This document shows positions 55,588-64,000 of a stretch of 64,000 nt of DNA, in pieces (positions within the stretch are counted from its first letter, which is position 1; each line of letters opens with the position of its first letter). The DNA comes from VAXT01 sp963728535. Its GTDB lineage: Bacteria > Actinomycetota > Thermoleophilia > Gaiellales > Gaiellaceae. The notes below the pieces were generated by a model, which had not been told where the DNA came from, ran no database searches, and saw only the letters and a list, made by a program, of their open reading frames with translations. The position numbers and the translations under genes are program-made. The stretch is from contig CAVSKK010000001.1 in NCBI GenBank assembly GCA_963728535.1, positions 682,001 to 746,000 of the forward strand. Reading direction: 5' to 3'.

Positions 55588-58500
55588 TGATCTGCTCCTG
55601 GAGCGAGACGGTGAGATCGCCCTGAGCGTCGGCGATCGCATGGACGGCTGCCCGCGCGCCGGCGATCGTCGTGATGCACGGGATACGCGCAGCCAACGCG
55701 GCCTCGCGGATGAGATAGCCGTCCGAGCGCGCGCCCGAGTCCCCGAACGGCGTGTTGAGCACGAGATCGCAATGGCCCCTGCGAACGAGGTCGACGACGG
55801 TCGGGCCGTCGCCGCTCTCCGCCACCTTGCGCACGTGCTCGACGGCGATCCCCGCGGCCGCGAGCGCACGAGCCGTCCCGGCAGTCGCGACGAGGCGGAA
55901 CCCGAGCTTCGAGAGCGAGCCCGCGACCTCGACCGCCGCCGGCTTGTCTGCGTCGCGCACCGAGAGGAAGGCCGTCCCCGCCGCGGGAAGCGGCCGCCCG
56001 GCAGCCCGCTCGGCCTTCGCAAAGGCAGTCGGGAAATCGGCCGCGCTCGCCATCACCTCGCCGGTCGAGCGCATCTCCGGGCCCAGCACTGGGTCGGCCC
56101 CGGGGAAGCGTGCAAACGGCAGGACCGCGGCTTTTACTGAGACCTGCTTCGGCGTCGGATCGGCCGGCAGGTCGAGCTCCGCGAGCGGTATGCCGGACGC
56201 GAGTCGGCAGGCCGCCTCGACGAGATTGATGCCTGTCGCCTTGCTCGCGAAGGGCACCGTCCGCGACGCCCGTGGGTTCGCCTCGATGACGAAGACGTCG
56301 CCGTCGATGACCGCCAGCTGCACGTTGACGAGACCGACCACGCCGAGCGCCGGAGCGAGCCGCCGCACGACGTCCTCGACTTGAGCCGCCGTCTCCGGGG
56401 TGAGCGACGGCGCCGGAAGCACGCAGGACGAGTCGCCGGAATGGATTCCTGCCTCCTCGACGTGCTCCATGACCGCTGCGACGTAGGTCTCGTTGCCGTC
56501 GCAGAGCGCGTCGACGTCGACCTCGATCGCGCCCTCGAGGAAGTGGTCGACGAGCACTCGCTCGCCCGATGCTGCCGCTTCCGCGACCGCCTGGCCGTCG
56601 TAGCAGACCTGCATGTTCCGGCCGCCGAGCACGTACGAGGGGCGCACGAGGACCGGATACCCGATCGCCTCCGCGACGTAGACGGCATGCTCGGCTCCCT
56701 CCGCCATGGCCCAGGAGGGCACGGCGATGTCGAGGTCGTCGCAGAGGGCGGCGAAGCGCTCGCGATCCTCGGCGAGGTCGACTGCGTCGAACGGCGTGCC
56801 GAGGATCCGCCAGCCCTCGGCCTCGAGCTCGCGCGCGAGCTTCAGCGGAGTCTGGCCGCCGAACTGGATGACGACGCCGTCGGGAAGCTCGCGGGCGCAA
56901 ATCTCCAGCACTTCCTCGGCGCCGAGCGGCTCGAAGTAGAGGCGGTTCGAGGTGTCGTAGTCGGTCGACACGGTCTCGGGATTGCAGTTCACCATCACCG
57001 CCTCGAAGCCGAGCGCTCGATACGCCTTCGCCGCGTGGACGCAGCAGTAGTCGAACTCGATCCCCTGCCCGATCCGGTTCGGGCCGGACCCGAGGATGAC
57101 CACGCGCGGCTCGTCCGCCGCGGGAGCGGCCTCGTCTTGCTCGCCCCACGTGGAGTAGTAGTAGTTCGAGTTGGCCTCGACCTCGGCCGCGCAGGAGTCC
57201 ACCCGCCGGTACGCAGGCCGCACTCCCCAGCCCCTCCTCTTCGCGCGCACGATCTCCTCGCTCGTCGCGCAGCGCGCCGCGATCTCCGCGTCCGAAATCC
57301 CTGCGCGCTTGACTCGAATCCAGTCGTCGGTGACGAGCTCGTCGACGTGGGTGAGGCAACGCAGAGTGTCCTCAAGGCGATCGATCTCGGCCCGGAACCA
57401 GGGGTGAACGCCGACGGGAAGGTCGAGCCCAGCCCAGGGGGTTTGCACGCCGGCGTCCAACTCACGGGAACGGCTCGCCTTCAAGAACGCCTCGCTGAAC
57501 GTGCGGCCGATGCCCATCGCCTCTCCGACCGACTTCATCTGCGTGCCGAGTGTCGTGTCCGCCCCGGGGAATTTCTCGAAGGCAAACCGCGGGAACTTGA
57601 CGACCACGTAGTCGAGGGTCGGCTCGAAGCTTGCGGGGGTCGTGCCGGTCAGATCGTTCGGGATCTCGTCGAGCGTGTAGCCGACCGCGAGCTTCGCGGC
57701 GACCTTGGCGATCGGATAGCCGGTCGCCTTCGAGGCGAGCGCGGAGGAGCGCGAGACTCGCGGGTTCATCTCGATCACACGGAGCTCGCCGCTTCGCCGC
57801 TCGCGCGCGAACTGGATGTTCGAGCCGCCGCAATCGACCCCGACGGCGCGGATGACGGCGATCGCCGCGTCGCGGAGCTCCTGGTAGGCCTCGTCCGAGA
57901 GGGTCATCTGCGGGGCCACGGTCACCGAATCACCCGTGTGGATCCCCATCGGATCAAGGTTCTCGATCGAGCAGACCACGACTGCGTTGTCATGGCTGTC
58001 GCGCATCAGCTCGAGCTCGAACTCGTCCCAGCCGAGGAGCGACTCCTCGACGAGCACCTGGCCGACGGGGCTCTCGGCCAGCGCACGCTCGAGCATGTGC
58101 TCGAACTCCTCGGTCGTCCGGGCCGTCCCGCCGCCGTGGCCGCCGAGAGTGAACGCCGGCCGCAGGATCACCGGGAGGGACAGGCCCTCCGGCACGTCCT
58201 CGGGCGCGGTCACGATCGTCGACTCGGGCACCCGCAACCCCGTCGCGAGCACGGTCTCGCGGAAGCGCTCGCGGTCCTCGGCGCGCTGGATGACGTCGAT
58301 CGGCGCCCCGATCAGCTCGACGCCGAGATCATCGAGGATGCCCTCCTCGGCGAGTGCGACGGCGAGGTTGAGAGCGGTCTGGCCACCCATCGTCGGTAGC
58401 AGCGCGTCGGGCCGCTCGCGCTCGAGCACGCCGGCCACGCCCTCGAGATCGAGCGGCTCGAGATACGTCCGGTCTGCGAAGCCCGGGTCGGTCATGATCG

Positions 58501-58657
58501 TCGCGGGGTTCGAGTTCACGACGATCGTCCGGAACCCGTCCTCCCGCAGCACCTTGAGCGCCTGGCAGCCCGCGTAGTCGAACTCGCAAGCCTGGCCGAT
58601 GACGATCGGCCCGGAGCCGATCAGGCAGATCGACTCGATGTCACGCCGCCTGGGCAA
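55565..58657 (-). CDS. carB: Carbamoyl-phosphate synthase large subunit
   Basis: Makes carbamoyl phosphate from bicarbonate, ammonia and two ATP, 1030 residues. Two homologous ATP-grasp halves begin at LIGSGPIVIGQACEFDYAG and at ILGSGPNRIGQGIEFDYC. An allosteric MGS-like domain (last about 130 residues) follows. The start is TTG at 58657, inside the carA end (17-base overlap). It is slightly shorter than the usual 1060-1080 residues. Confidence 0.97.
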   Translation of the reverse strand: MPRRRDIESICLIGSGPIVIGQACEFDYAGCQALKVLREDGFRTIVVNSNPATIMTDPGFADRTYLEPLDLEGVAGVLERERPDALLPTMGGQTALNLAVALAEEGILDDLGVELIGAPIDVIQRAEDRERFRETVLATGLRVPESTIVTAPEDVPEGLSLPVILRPAFTLGGHGGGTARTTEEFEHMLERALAESPVGQVLVEESLLGWDEFELELMRDSHDNAVVVCSIENLDPMGIHTGDSVTVAPQMTLSDEAYQELRDAAIAVIRAVGVDCGGSNIQFARERRSGELRVIEMNPRVSRSSALASKATGYPIAKVAAKLAVGYTLDEIPNDLTGTTPASFEPTLDYVVVKFPRFAFEKFPGADTTLGTQMKSVGEAMGIGRTFSEAFLKASRSRELDAGVQTPWAGLDLPVGVHPWFRAEIDRLEDTLRCLTHVDELVTDDWIRVKRAGISDAEIAARCATSEEIVRAKRRGWGVRPAYRRVDSCAAEVEANSNYYYSTWGEQDEAAPAADEPRVVILGSGPNRIGQGIEFDYCCVHAAKAYRALGFEAVMVNCNPETVSTDYDTSNRLYFEPLGAEEVLEICARELPDGVVIQFGGQTPLKLARELEAEGWRILGTPFDAVDLAEDRERFAALCDDLDIAVPSWAMAEGAEHAVYVAEAIGYPVLVRPSYVLGGRNMQVCYDGQAVAEAAASGERVLVDHFLEGAIEVDVDALCDGNETYVAAVMEHVEEAGIHSGDSSCVLPAPSLTPETAAQVEDVVRRLAPALGVVGLVNVQLAVIDGDVFVIEANPRASRTVPFASKATGINLVEAACRLASGIPLAELDLPADPTPKQVSVKAAVLPFARFPGADPVLGPEMRSTGEVMASAADFPTAFAKAERAAGRPLPAAGTAFLSVRDADKPAAVEVAGSLSKLGFRLVATAGTARALAAAGIAVEHVRKVAESGDGPTVVDLVRRGHCDLVLNTPFGDSGARSDGYLIREAALAARIPCITTIAGARAAVHAIADAQGDLTVSLQEQISAQKRSA

Positions 58658-59687
58658 CCGAGCTCACCTCCTCGATCCACCCGTCGATCAGGCCCCAGGC
58701 ATCGTGCGGGCCAGGGCCTGCCTCCGGATGGAACTGGACGGAGCGCGCGCGCAGCTCCGGGTACTGAAGCCCTTCGACGGTCTCGTCGTAGAGCGAGATG
58801 TGCGTCGCCTCGCGGGCCTCACTCGGTGCAACCGCGAACCCGTGATTCTGGGAGGTGACGAGCACTCCGCCGGTGTCGCGCTCGACGACCGGGTGATTCG
58901 CGCCGCGGTGGCCAAAGGGGAGCTTGAAGGTCTCGTGACCGGTCGCGAGCGCAAGGAGCTGGTGCCCGAGGCAGATCCCGAGAATCGGGACACGTCCAAC
59001 CAGGCGGGAGACGGTTGCAATCTCTTTTTCGAGGGCACTCGGATCGCCGGGGCCGTTCGAAAGCAGGACACCGTCGTAGCGCGCGAGCTCGTCGGCTTCC
59101 ACGTCGTGCGGGAAGACCGTGACCGCGGCTCCGGACCAGGCGAGCCTATTGAGAATCGAGCGCTTGCAGCCGTAGTCGACGACGGCGATCCGTGCCCGGC
59201 CCGCGTCCGAGAACACGTAGGGCTCGCGCGTGGAGACCTTCGCTGCGAGAGCCCGCCCGGCCATCTGGGGCTGGCTGCGGACGCTCGTCAGCGCCTCCGT
59301 CAGCGAGGCCTCGCCGGCCATCGCGATCGCTCGCATGCTTCCCGCCTGGCGCAGGTGGAGGACGAGCGAGCGGGTGTCGATCCCGCTCAGCGCGACGACG
59401 CCGCGGTCGTGCAGCCAGTCCGTCCAGGCAGGCCCGCGCGCCTCGCGCATGACGACGGCCCGGGCGTGCGCGTGCCCGGACTCCGTGTGCTTCGTCGCGA
59501 CGCCGTAGTTCCCGACCATCGTGGCCGTGAAGCAGACGATCTGGTCCGCATAGCTCGGGTCGGTGACGACCTCCTGGTACCCGGTCATCGCCGTCGTGAA
59601 GACCGCCTCGCCGAAGGCGTAGCCGTCAGCGCCGACGGACTCGCCGCGAAAGACCGTCCCGTCCTCGAGGGCTAGGAACCCGTTCAT
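58641..59687 (-). CDS. carA: Carbamoyl-phosphate synthase small subunit (glutaminase)
   Basis: Supplies ammonia to CarB, 348 residues. LEDGTVFRGESVGADG and GYQEVVTDPSYADQIV mark the N-terminal domain. The class I glutaminase has the nucleophile Cys in LGICLGHQLLA and the His in SVQFHPEAGPGP. ATG at 59687 overlaps the pyrC stop as ATGA. Confidence 0.97.
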   Translation of the reverse strand: MNGFLALEDGTVFRGESVGADGYAFGEAVFTTAMTGYQEVVTDPSYADQIVCFTATMVGNYGVATKHTESGHAHARAVVMREARGPAWTDWLHDRGVVALSGIDTRSLVLHLRQAGSMRAIAMAGEASLTEALTSVRSQPQMAGRALAAKVSTREPYVFSDAGRARIAVVDYGCKRSILNRLAWSGAAVTVFPHDVEADELARYDGVLLSNGPGDPSALEKEIATVSRLVGRVPILGICLGHQLLALATGHETFKLPFGHRGANHPVVERDTGGVLVTSQNHGFAVAPSEAREATHISLYDETVEGLQYPELRARSVQFHPEAGPGPHDAWGLIDGWIEEVSSVAQAA

Positions 59688-60985
59688 GCCTCGTGCACCA
59701 GCCTGCCCGCGGCGATCGTCGCGCGAACCCGGCCACGCAGCTTCTCGCCGATCAGCCAGGAGTTCTTCGAGCGGGAGCGGAAGCCGTCCTCGGCGACCTG
59801 CCAACTTGCCTGCTTGTCGAGCAAGACGACGTTCGCGGGTGCGCCTACTGCAATCTTCGGGATCTCGAGGCCATAAGCACGCGCCGGGCCGGCGGACATC
59901 CGCTCGAGCAGCGTCTCCAGCGAGAGGAGCCCGGGCTCGACCAGGTGCGTGTAGAGCGCCGCGAACGAGGTCTCGAGCCCGGTGACGCCGAAGGGCGCGG
60001 CCTCGAACGGCACCTCCTTCTCGTGCCGCGCGTGCGGCGCGTGGTCGGTAGCGACGCAGGAAATCGTCCCGTCCCGGAGACCTTCAACTAGGGAAGCGCG
60101 GTCCTCCGCGGTTCCCAAGGGCGGATTCATCTTCACGTTCGGGTCGAGCGAGCGCACGGCTTCGTCGGTCAGCACGAGGTGGTGCGGCGTAGCCTCTGCC
60201 GTCGCGCGGACTCCGTCCGAGTGGGCACGGCGCAACGCGTCCACCGAGGCCCTGGCCGAGAGATGCATCAGGTGCAGCGTCCGGCTTTCGTAGGTGGCGA
60301 GCGCGAGGTCGCGCTCGACCATCACGCTCTCGGCGATCGAGGGCCAGCCGCCGATCCCGAGCTCGGCCGAGACCGTCCCCTCGTGCATGTGCCCGCCGCG
60401 GGAGAGCGTCGGGTCTTCGCAGTGGACCGCGAGTGGCCGGTCGGTGATCGAGGCGTACTGGAGCGCGCGCCACATGAGCGAGGTCGCGACCACCGGGTGG
60501 CCGTCGTCCGTGAAGCCGACTGCGCCTTCGTCTGCGAGCTCACCCATCTCGGTCAGCTCGGCGCCCTGCTGTCCTTTCGAGATCGCGGCCAGGAACCCGA
60601 CCTGCACCTCGGCCTGGGTATGGGCCTGCTCGATCAGCGCCCCGAGCACGGCAGCCGTGTCGACGACCGGCTCCGTGTTCGGCATCGCCAGGATCGCGCA
60701 GTAGCCGCCGGCGGCCCCAGCCGCAGTGCCGGAGGCGATCGTCTCCTCGTCCTCCCGGCCGGGAGTGCGCAGATGAACATGCGGGTCGACGAAGGCCGGT
60801 GCGAGCACGAGGCCCGAGCCGTCGAGCACGCGGTGGCCGTTGACCGGCAGGTTCGATCCGAGCTCGGCGATAACGCCCTCGTCGATCCGGACGTCGACCT
60901 GGCCGTCGACGCCTTCGACGGGGTCGAGCACCCGGGCGCCGCGAACGACGATGCTCTCCTTCGGCGCGTCCTTGACGAAGAGCAT
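59684..60985 (-). CDS. pyrC: Dihydroorotase
   Basis: Zinc amidohydrolase of 433 residues cyclising carbamoyl aspartate. Metal motif AFVDPHVHLRTPG, the Asp in ATDHAPHARHEK and NPPLGTAEDR are typical of the long bacterial (class I) form. ATG at 60985 overlaps the pyrB stop (TGATG); a GTG one codon upstream is also possible. Confidence 0.96.
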   Translation of the reverse strand: MLFVKDAPKESIVVRGARVLDPVEGVDGQVDVRIDEGVIAELGSNLPVNGHRVLDGSGLVLAPAFVDPHVHLRTPGREDEETIASGTAAGAAGGYCAILAMPNTEPVVDTAAVLGALIEQAHTQAEVQVGFLAAISKGQQGAELTEMGELADEGAVGFTDDGHPVVATSLMWRALQYASITDRPLAVHCEDPTLSRGGHMHEGTVSAELGIGGWPSIAESVMVERDLALATYESRTLHLMHLSARASVDALRRAHSDGVRATAEATPHHLVLTDEAVRSLDPNVKMNPPLGTAEDRASLVEGLRDGTISCVATDHAPHARHEKEVPFEAAPFGVTGLETSFAALYTHLVEPGLLSLETLLERMSAGPARAYGLEIPKIAVGAPANVVLLDKQASWQVAEDGFRSRSKNSWLIGEKLRGRVRATIAAGRLVHEA

Positions 60986-61980
60986 CACGCCACCTCCATC
61001 GGGACCTCGGCCTTGACCGGCTTGGGCCCGGACGTCAGGAGGTCGTACAGCACCGCCATTCGGACGACGAGCCCGGCGCGCACCTGCGTCTCGATCAGCG
61101 CGTCGGCCGCATCGGCCACCAGGGGGTCGATCTCGACGCCGCGGTTCATCGGGCCCGGATGCATGACCTTCTGCCCCGGGCGCAGGCGCTCCGGCGTCAC
61201 TCCCCAGCGCGCCGTGTACTCGCGAAGGCTCGGCACGTAGTTCGCGCCCTCCTGCATGCGCTCGCTCTGCATGCGCAGGACGTAGACGATGTCCGCGGCG
61301 CCGATCGCGTCGATCTCCGTAGTCGTCTCGCAGCCCATCGCCTCGATCCCGCGGGGGATGAGCGACGGCGGGCCGACGAGCGTGACGCGGGCACCGAGGA
61401 GGACGAGCGCCTGGATGTTCGAACGGGCGACGCGCGAGTGCAAGACGTCCCCGACGATCGCCACGTGCAGTCCTTCGATGCGGCCGAACTGCTCCTGGAT
61501 CGTGTAGAGATCGAGCAACGCCTGCGTCGGATGCTGGTGCTTCCCGTCGCCCGCGTTGACGATGCAAGCTTCGGTGACCCGGGAGACGAGCTGGGGCGCG
61601 CCGATGTGCGGGTGGCGCAGCACGATCACGTCCGGGTCGTACGCGCCAAGCGTGATCGCCGTGTCCTTCAGCGACTCGCCCTTGTCGACCGCGGAGCCGG
61701 ACGCCTTGATCGACATCGTGTCGGCCGAGAGCCGCTTGGCCGCGAGCTCGAAGCTGGAGGACGTGCGCGTGGACGATTCGTAGAAGACGTTGATGACGAG
61801 CCGGCCGCGGAGCGTCGGCAGCTTCTTCATCTCGCGGTCGAGCGACCGCTCGAGCGTGCGCGCGGTGCCGAGCAGGCGCTCGACGTCCTCGCGCGTCAGG
61901 TCGCCGATCGAGATCAGGTGCCGCCTGGGCGGCGGCGCGGGCGGGCGCAGGTCGTCCCGCATGACGTGGAGATCACCCAC
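60985..61980 (-). CDS. pyrB: Aspartate carbamoyltransferase catalytic subunit
   Basis: Joins carbamoyl phosphate and aspartate, 331 residues. The carbamoyl-phosphate site FYESSTRTSSSFE, the KHQHPTQALLDLYT motif and the C-terminal MHPGPMNRGVEI are clear. GTG at 61980 follows AAGGAG at about four bases and overlaps pyrR; an internal ATG at 61962 is less supported. No pyrI is present. Confidence 0.96.
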   Translation of the reverse strand: MGDLHVMRDDLRPPAPPPRRHLISIGDLTREDVERLLGTARTLERSLDREMKKLPTLRGRLVINVFYESSTRTSSSFELAAKRLSADTMSIKASGSAVDKGESLKDTAITLGAYDPDVIVLRHPHIGAPQLVSRVTEACIVNAGDGKHQHPTQALLDLYTIQEQFGRIEGLHVAIVGDVLHSRVARSNIQALVLLGARVTLVGPPSLIPRGIEAMGCETTTEIDAIGAADIVYVLRMQSERMQEGANYVPSLREYTARWGVTPERLRPGQKVMHPGPMNRGVEIDPLVADAADALIETQVRAGLVVRMAVLYDLLTSGPKPVKAEVPMEVA

Positions 61981-62557
61981 TGGGCTCCTTCCTTGGGATG
62001 AGCAGGACCTGATCGACCTCGTCGATCTCGACGAGCTGAACCTGGACCCGCTCCTCATGGGCGGTCGGCAGGTTCTTGCCGATGTAGTCGGGACGGATCG
62101 GAAGCTCGCGGTGGCCGCGGTCGGCGAGGCAGGCGAGCTGCACTCGCGCGGGGCGCCCGTAGTCGAAAAGCGCCTCGATCGCAGCGCGGATCGTGCGACC
62201 CGTGTAGAGGACGTCGTCGACCAGCACGCAGGTCATCCCCTCGAGTGGAAAGTCGAGCTTCGTGGCGCGCACCACCGGCTGCGCGTGGATCGGCGCCTCT
62301 CCCCCGCGCACCTGGACGTCGTCGCGGTAGAAGGTGATGTCGACCGATCCGAGGCGCACCTCCTGGCCGCTGAAGTCGGCGATCAGCCGGCGCAGGCGCT
62401 GCGCGAGCGGCACTCCGCGCGTGTGGATGCCGACGAGCGCGACCTGCTCGAGATCCGGGTTCGCCTCGACGATCTCGTGGGCGATGCGAGCGAGGCTCCG
62501 CTGGATCGCTTCGCCGTCCAGCAGGACCTTCTCGGCCGAGATGCCTGCCTGGCTCAA
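61973..62557 (-). CDS. pyrR: Bifunctional pyr operon regulator/uracil phosphoribosyltransferase PyrR
   Basis: RNA-binding UMP sensor with uracil phosphoribosyltransferase activity, 194 residues. The PRPP motif VLVDDVLYTGRTIRAA is exact, and IQRSLARIAHEIVEANPD is the usual N-terminal helix. The TTG at 62557 overlaps the stop of a short upstream ORF as TTGA. It is the first protein gene of the pyr operon and probably represses it through the element at 62605-62632. Confidence 0.95.
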   Translation of the reverse strand: MSQAGISAEKVLLDGEAIQRSLARIAHEIVEANPDLEQVALVGIHTRGVPLAQRLRRLIADFSGQEVRLGSVDITFYRDDVQVRGGEAPIHAQPVVRATKLDFPLEGMTCVLVDDVLYTGRTIRAAIEALFDYGRPARVQLACLADRGHRELPIRPDYIGKNLPTAHEERVQVQLVEIDEVDQVLLIPRKEPSG

Positions 62558-62601
62558 CGGCTTGGCAGCGTCTGGAGACGGACGGGGGCAGGCAGGTGCA
62601 T
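62554..62601 (-). CDS. 15-residue upstream ORF coupled to pyrR
   Basis: Minus-strand ATG at 62601 follows AAAGGAG at four bases and encodes MHLPAPVRLQTLPSR. Its TGA stop overlaps the pyrR TTG as TTGA. The ribosome binding site lies inside the PyrR-binding element. It may carry ribosomes to the weak pyrR start by coupling. A one-base error that splits a longer pyrR start cannot be excluded. Confidence 0.55.
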   Translation of the reverse strand: MHLPAPVRLQTLPSR

Positions 62602-62604
62602 CGG

Positions 62605-62632
62605 ACTCCTTTCCGGCCTCTCGGGACCGAGT
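62605..62632 (-). promoter_or_regulatory. PyrR-binding RNA element
   Basis: Minus-strand GTCCCGAGAGGC matches the PyrR binding loop RUCCNGNGAGGY at every fixed position. A stem CGGTC/GGCCG surrounds the CCGAGA loop, and ACTC/GAGT form the lower stem. The ribosome binding site AAAGGAG (62606-62612) is part of the 3' side, so PyrR with UMP should block ribosome entry. PyrR-dependent translational repression is known in mycobacteria. Confidence 0.85.
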
Positions 62633-62679
62633 TAAAGGGGTTCGGGTCGGGCGGGACTTTAGCGGCTCCTGCGGACGGC

Positions 62680-64000
62680 ATGCATGATTGCCCCCTGGCC
62701 CAGCGTCGCTTCACCGGCAAGGACATCCTGCGGGAGACCCTCGTCACGCAGTTGGCGGTCGCACCCGACGGATCCTCCGCGGTCTATGCGCGGCGGACGA
62801 TCGAGGGCGGGAAGTACAGCATGCGGCTCTGGCGCGTCCCGATGACGCGAGGGCGCGGCGAGCAGATCACGAGCGGTCCTTACGACATGTGCCCGCGCTT
62901 CTCGCCGGATGGGCAGACCCTCCTCTTTCTCTCCACTCGCTCCGGGAAGTCGCAGCCCTGGCTGCTCCCACTCACGGGCGGCGAGCCGGTGCAGCTCGTC
63001 GAGTTCGACCGCCAGGTCGGTGCGGCCGAGTGGTCGCCCGACGGCAAGACGGTTGCCCTGCTTGCCGAAAGCGGCGAGCAGCGGTTCGTCGTCGGCGACC
63101 CGGAGCAGCCGACGGCGCGCCGAATCACGGATCTGAACTGGCGGCTCGACATGGTCGGCATTCGCGATCAGTTCACGAGTCTGTGGGTTATCCCCGTCCG
63201 TGGAGGAAAGCCCAAGCGCCTCACCGACCCCGGCTACGAGGTTGCCCAGGCCTTCTGGTCGGCCGACGGCAAGCGGATCGGCTACCTGGCCGACCCGAGG
63301 CCCGAGGCCGGGCTCCTCGAGCAGTTACAGGCGTGGGCGATGCCGGCCAAGGGCGGCCGACCCGTCAAGGTGGCGGAGCTCCAGGGGGAAGTCTCGTCCG
63401 CCGCGTTCTCGCCCGCCGGGAAGGTCGCCTTCATCGGCCTCGACGACCCGAACTACAGCGGCGCGACGAATCTGGGCCTGTGGGTGAAGGACGGCCGGTC
63501 TACCCGGCGGCTCGGAGAGCAGCTCGATCGGCCCTTCTGGTTCGCCGTCACGACCGATTTCTGCGACTTCGCCGCGCGGTTTCCGCCACCTGTCATCTGG
63601 CTCGACGAGGAGAACGTCCTCGCGCTCGTCACCGACCGAGGAGCCTGTGTTCCGTATCGCTTCGGGTTGGACGGCTCGACCGAGCGACTCGTCGACCGCG
63701 ACGATGCCGTCTGCTCGTTGGTCGCGGTCGGAGCGGGCCGGATCGCGGCCGTCGCGAGCGTGGACGGCGGCGCGGGCGACGTCTACGCCGTCGAAGACGG
63801 CGATCTGCGGCGGTTGTCGCAGAACGGTGGCCGGTGGTTCGCACCGCATCGCCGGGACCCTGAGCGTCACGCCGTCCGACATCGAGACGGTCATGAGATC
63901 GACGCCTGGCTCCTGCGTCCGAAGGGTCGCCGGAGCCGCGGGCTCGTGCTCCACATCCACGGCGGCCCTCACCTCGCGCACGGCTCCGCGCCTTGGCTCG
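62680..64000 (+). CDS. S9-family (prolyl oligopeptidase-like) peptidase, partial
   Basis: Open to the right edge, 440 codons visible. The N-terminal part is a TolB-like beta-propeller with blades marked FSPDGQTLLFLS, WSPDGKTVALLA, WSADGKRIGYLA and FSPAGKVAFIG. The alpha/beta-hydrolase domain then begins with GLVLHIHGGPH, the oxyanion segment of S9 peptidases; the catalytic Ser lies beyond the window. The start is ATG at 62680 with no clear ribosome binding site; a second ATG four bases on is in another frame. No signal peptide is seen. It is divergent from the pyr operon. Confidence 0.85.
   Translation, partial: MHDCPLAQRRFTGKDILRETLVTQLAVAPDGSSAVYARRTIEGGKYSMRLWRVPMTRGRGEQITSGPYDMCPRFSPDGQTLLFLSTRSGKSQPWLLPLTGGEPVQLVEFDRQVGAAEWSPDGKTVALLAESGEQRFVVGDPEQPTARRITDLNWRLDMVGIRDQFTSLWVIPVRGGKPKRLTDPGYEVAQAFWSADGKRIGYLADPRPEAGLLEQLQAWAMPAKGGRPVKVAELQGEVSSAAFSPAGKVAFIGLDDPNYSGATNLGLWVKDGRSTRRLGEQLDRPFWFAVTTDFCDFAARFPPPVIWLDEENVLALVTDRGACVPYRFGLDGSTERLVDRDDAVCSLVAVGAGRIAAVASVDGGAGDVYAVEDGDLRRLSQNGGRWFAPHRRDPERHAVRHRDGHEIDAWLLRPKGRRSRGLVLHIHGGPHLAHGSAPWL

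Noticed and set aside
55437..57359. 640-codon minus-strand frame over the carB 3' half and pyrK start
   Set aside because: It lies inside carB in another frame and shows only Arg/Gly-rich low-complexity sequence.
56381..58399. Long plus-strand frame opposite carB
   Set aside because: Shadow of the carB ATP-grasp coding sequence; no recognisable domain.
62633..62680. Promoters for pyrR and the S9 peptidase in their divergent spacer
   Set aside because: A TAAAGT on the minus strand and a TTTAGC on the plus strand look like -10 boxes, but neither has a -35 partner at acceptable spacing.

Overview
This 64 kb window is a gene-dense, high-G+C chromosomal segment with frequent GTG and some TTG starts. 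The gene content points to a deep-branching actinobacterium, most probably class Thermoleophilia (Gaiellales/Solirubrobacterales type). The clues are an actinobacterial integration host factor upstream of gmk-rpoZ-coaBC, an LL-diaminopimelate aminotransferase route beside dapF, both RNase Y and RNase J, a class 1B pyrKD pair inside the pyr operon, and PyrR control of the translational type. This placement is inference; no rRNA, tRNA, CRISPR array, insertion sequence or prophage was seen.

Layout, left to right. 214-7268 (minus): miaB - tyrosine phosphatase - miaA - dapF - dapL - hflX - dut - NUDIX, nearly all with 4-base start/stop overlaps. 7488-18804 (minus): rny; then rodZ - cinA (frameshifted) - thpR - recA - recX; then a BMP-type nucleoside ABC importer. 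18869-23760 (minus): ftsK, a stand-alone EF-Tu domain III-like protein, an unknown gene and RNase J. 23786-25985 (plus): a structured leader, a 27-residue ORF and a membrane HD-GYP-like protein. 25941-28777 (minus): dapA, dapB, M16 peptidase. 29004-29828 (plus): a secreted collagen-like protein. 29872-32719 (minus): rpsO-pnp with a large stem-loop between them. 33457-34836 (plus): a gamma-glutamyltransferase-like gene. 35021-42407 (minus): the classical rimP-nusA-ylxR-infB-ylxP-rbfA-nrnA-truB-ribF operon, with an intrinsic terminator in its leader. 42587-43703: a divergent pair of probable stress genes behind sigma-B-like promoters. 43774-52590: dtd, pilB (plus), then moxR-DUF58-tgpA-nucleotidyltransferase-TPR and coaBC. 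52848-53990: ihf-gmk-rpoZ from a good promoter that should give a leaderless message. 54062-62632: pyrR-pyrB-pyrC-carA-carB-pyrK-pyrD with a textbook PyrR-binding RNA element. 62680-end (plus): an S9-type peptidase cut by the window edge.

Together the genes are housekeeping: tRNA modification, lysine/peptidoglycan precursor (DAP) synthesis, RNA decay, recombination, translation initiation and UMP synthesis. The less ordinary observations are a dispersed two-hairpin repeat with three copies, two of which abut the stop codons of rny and rpoZ; a DapF in which both catalytic cysteines read as serine; an HD-GYP protein that has lost metal-ligand histidines and sits behind a structured leader; a short ORF coupling the PyrR element to pyrR; an extra Cys/His motif in NusA; and a recX with no usual start codon where homology begins.
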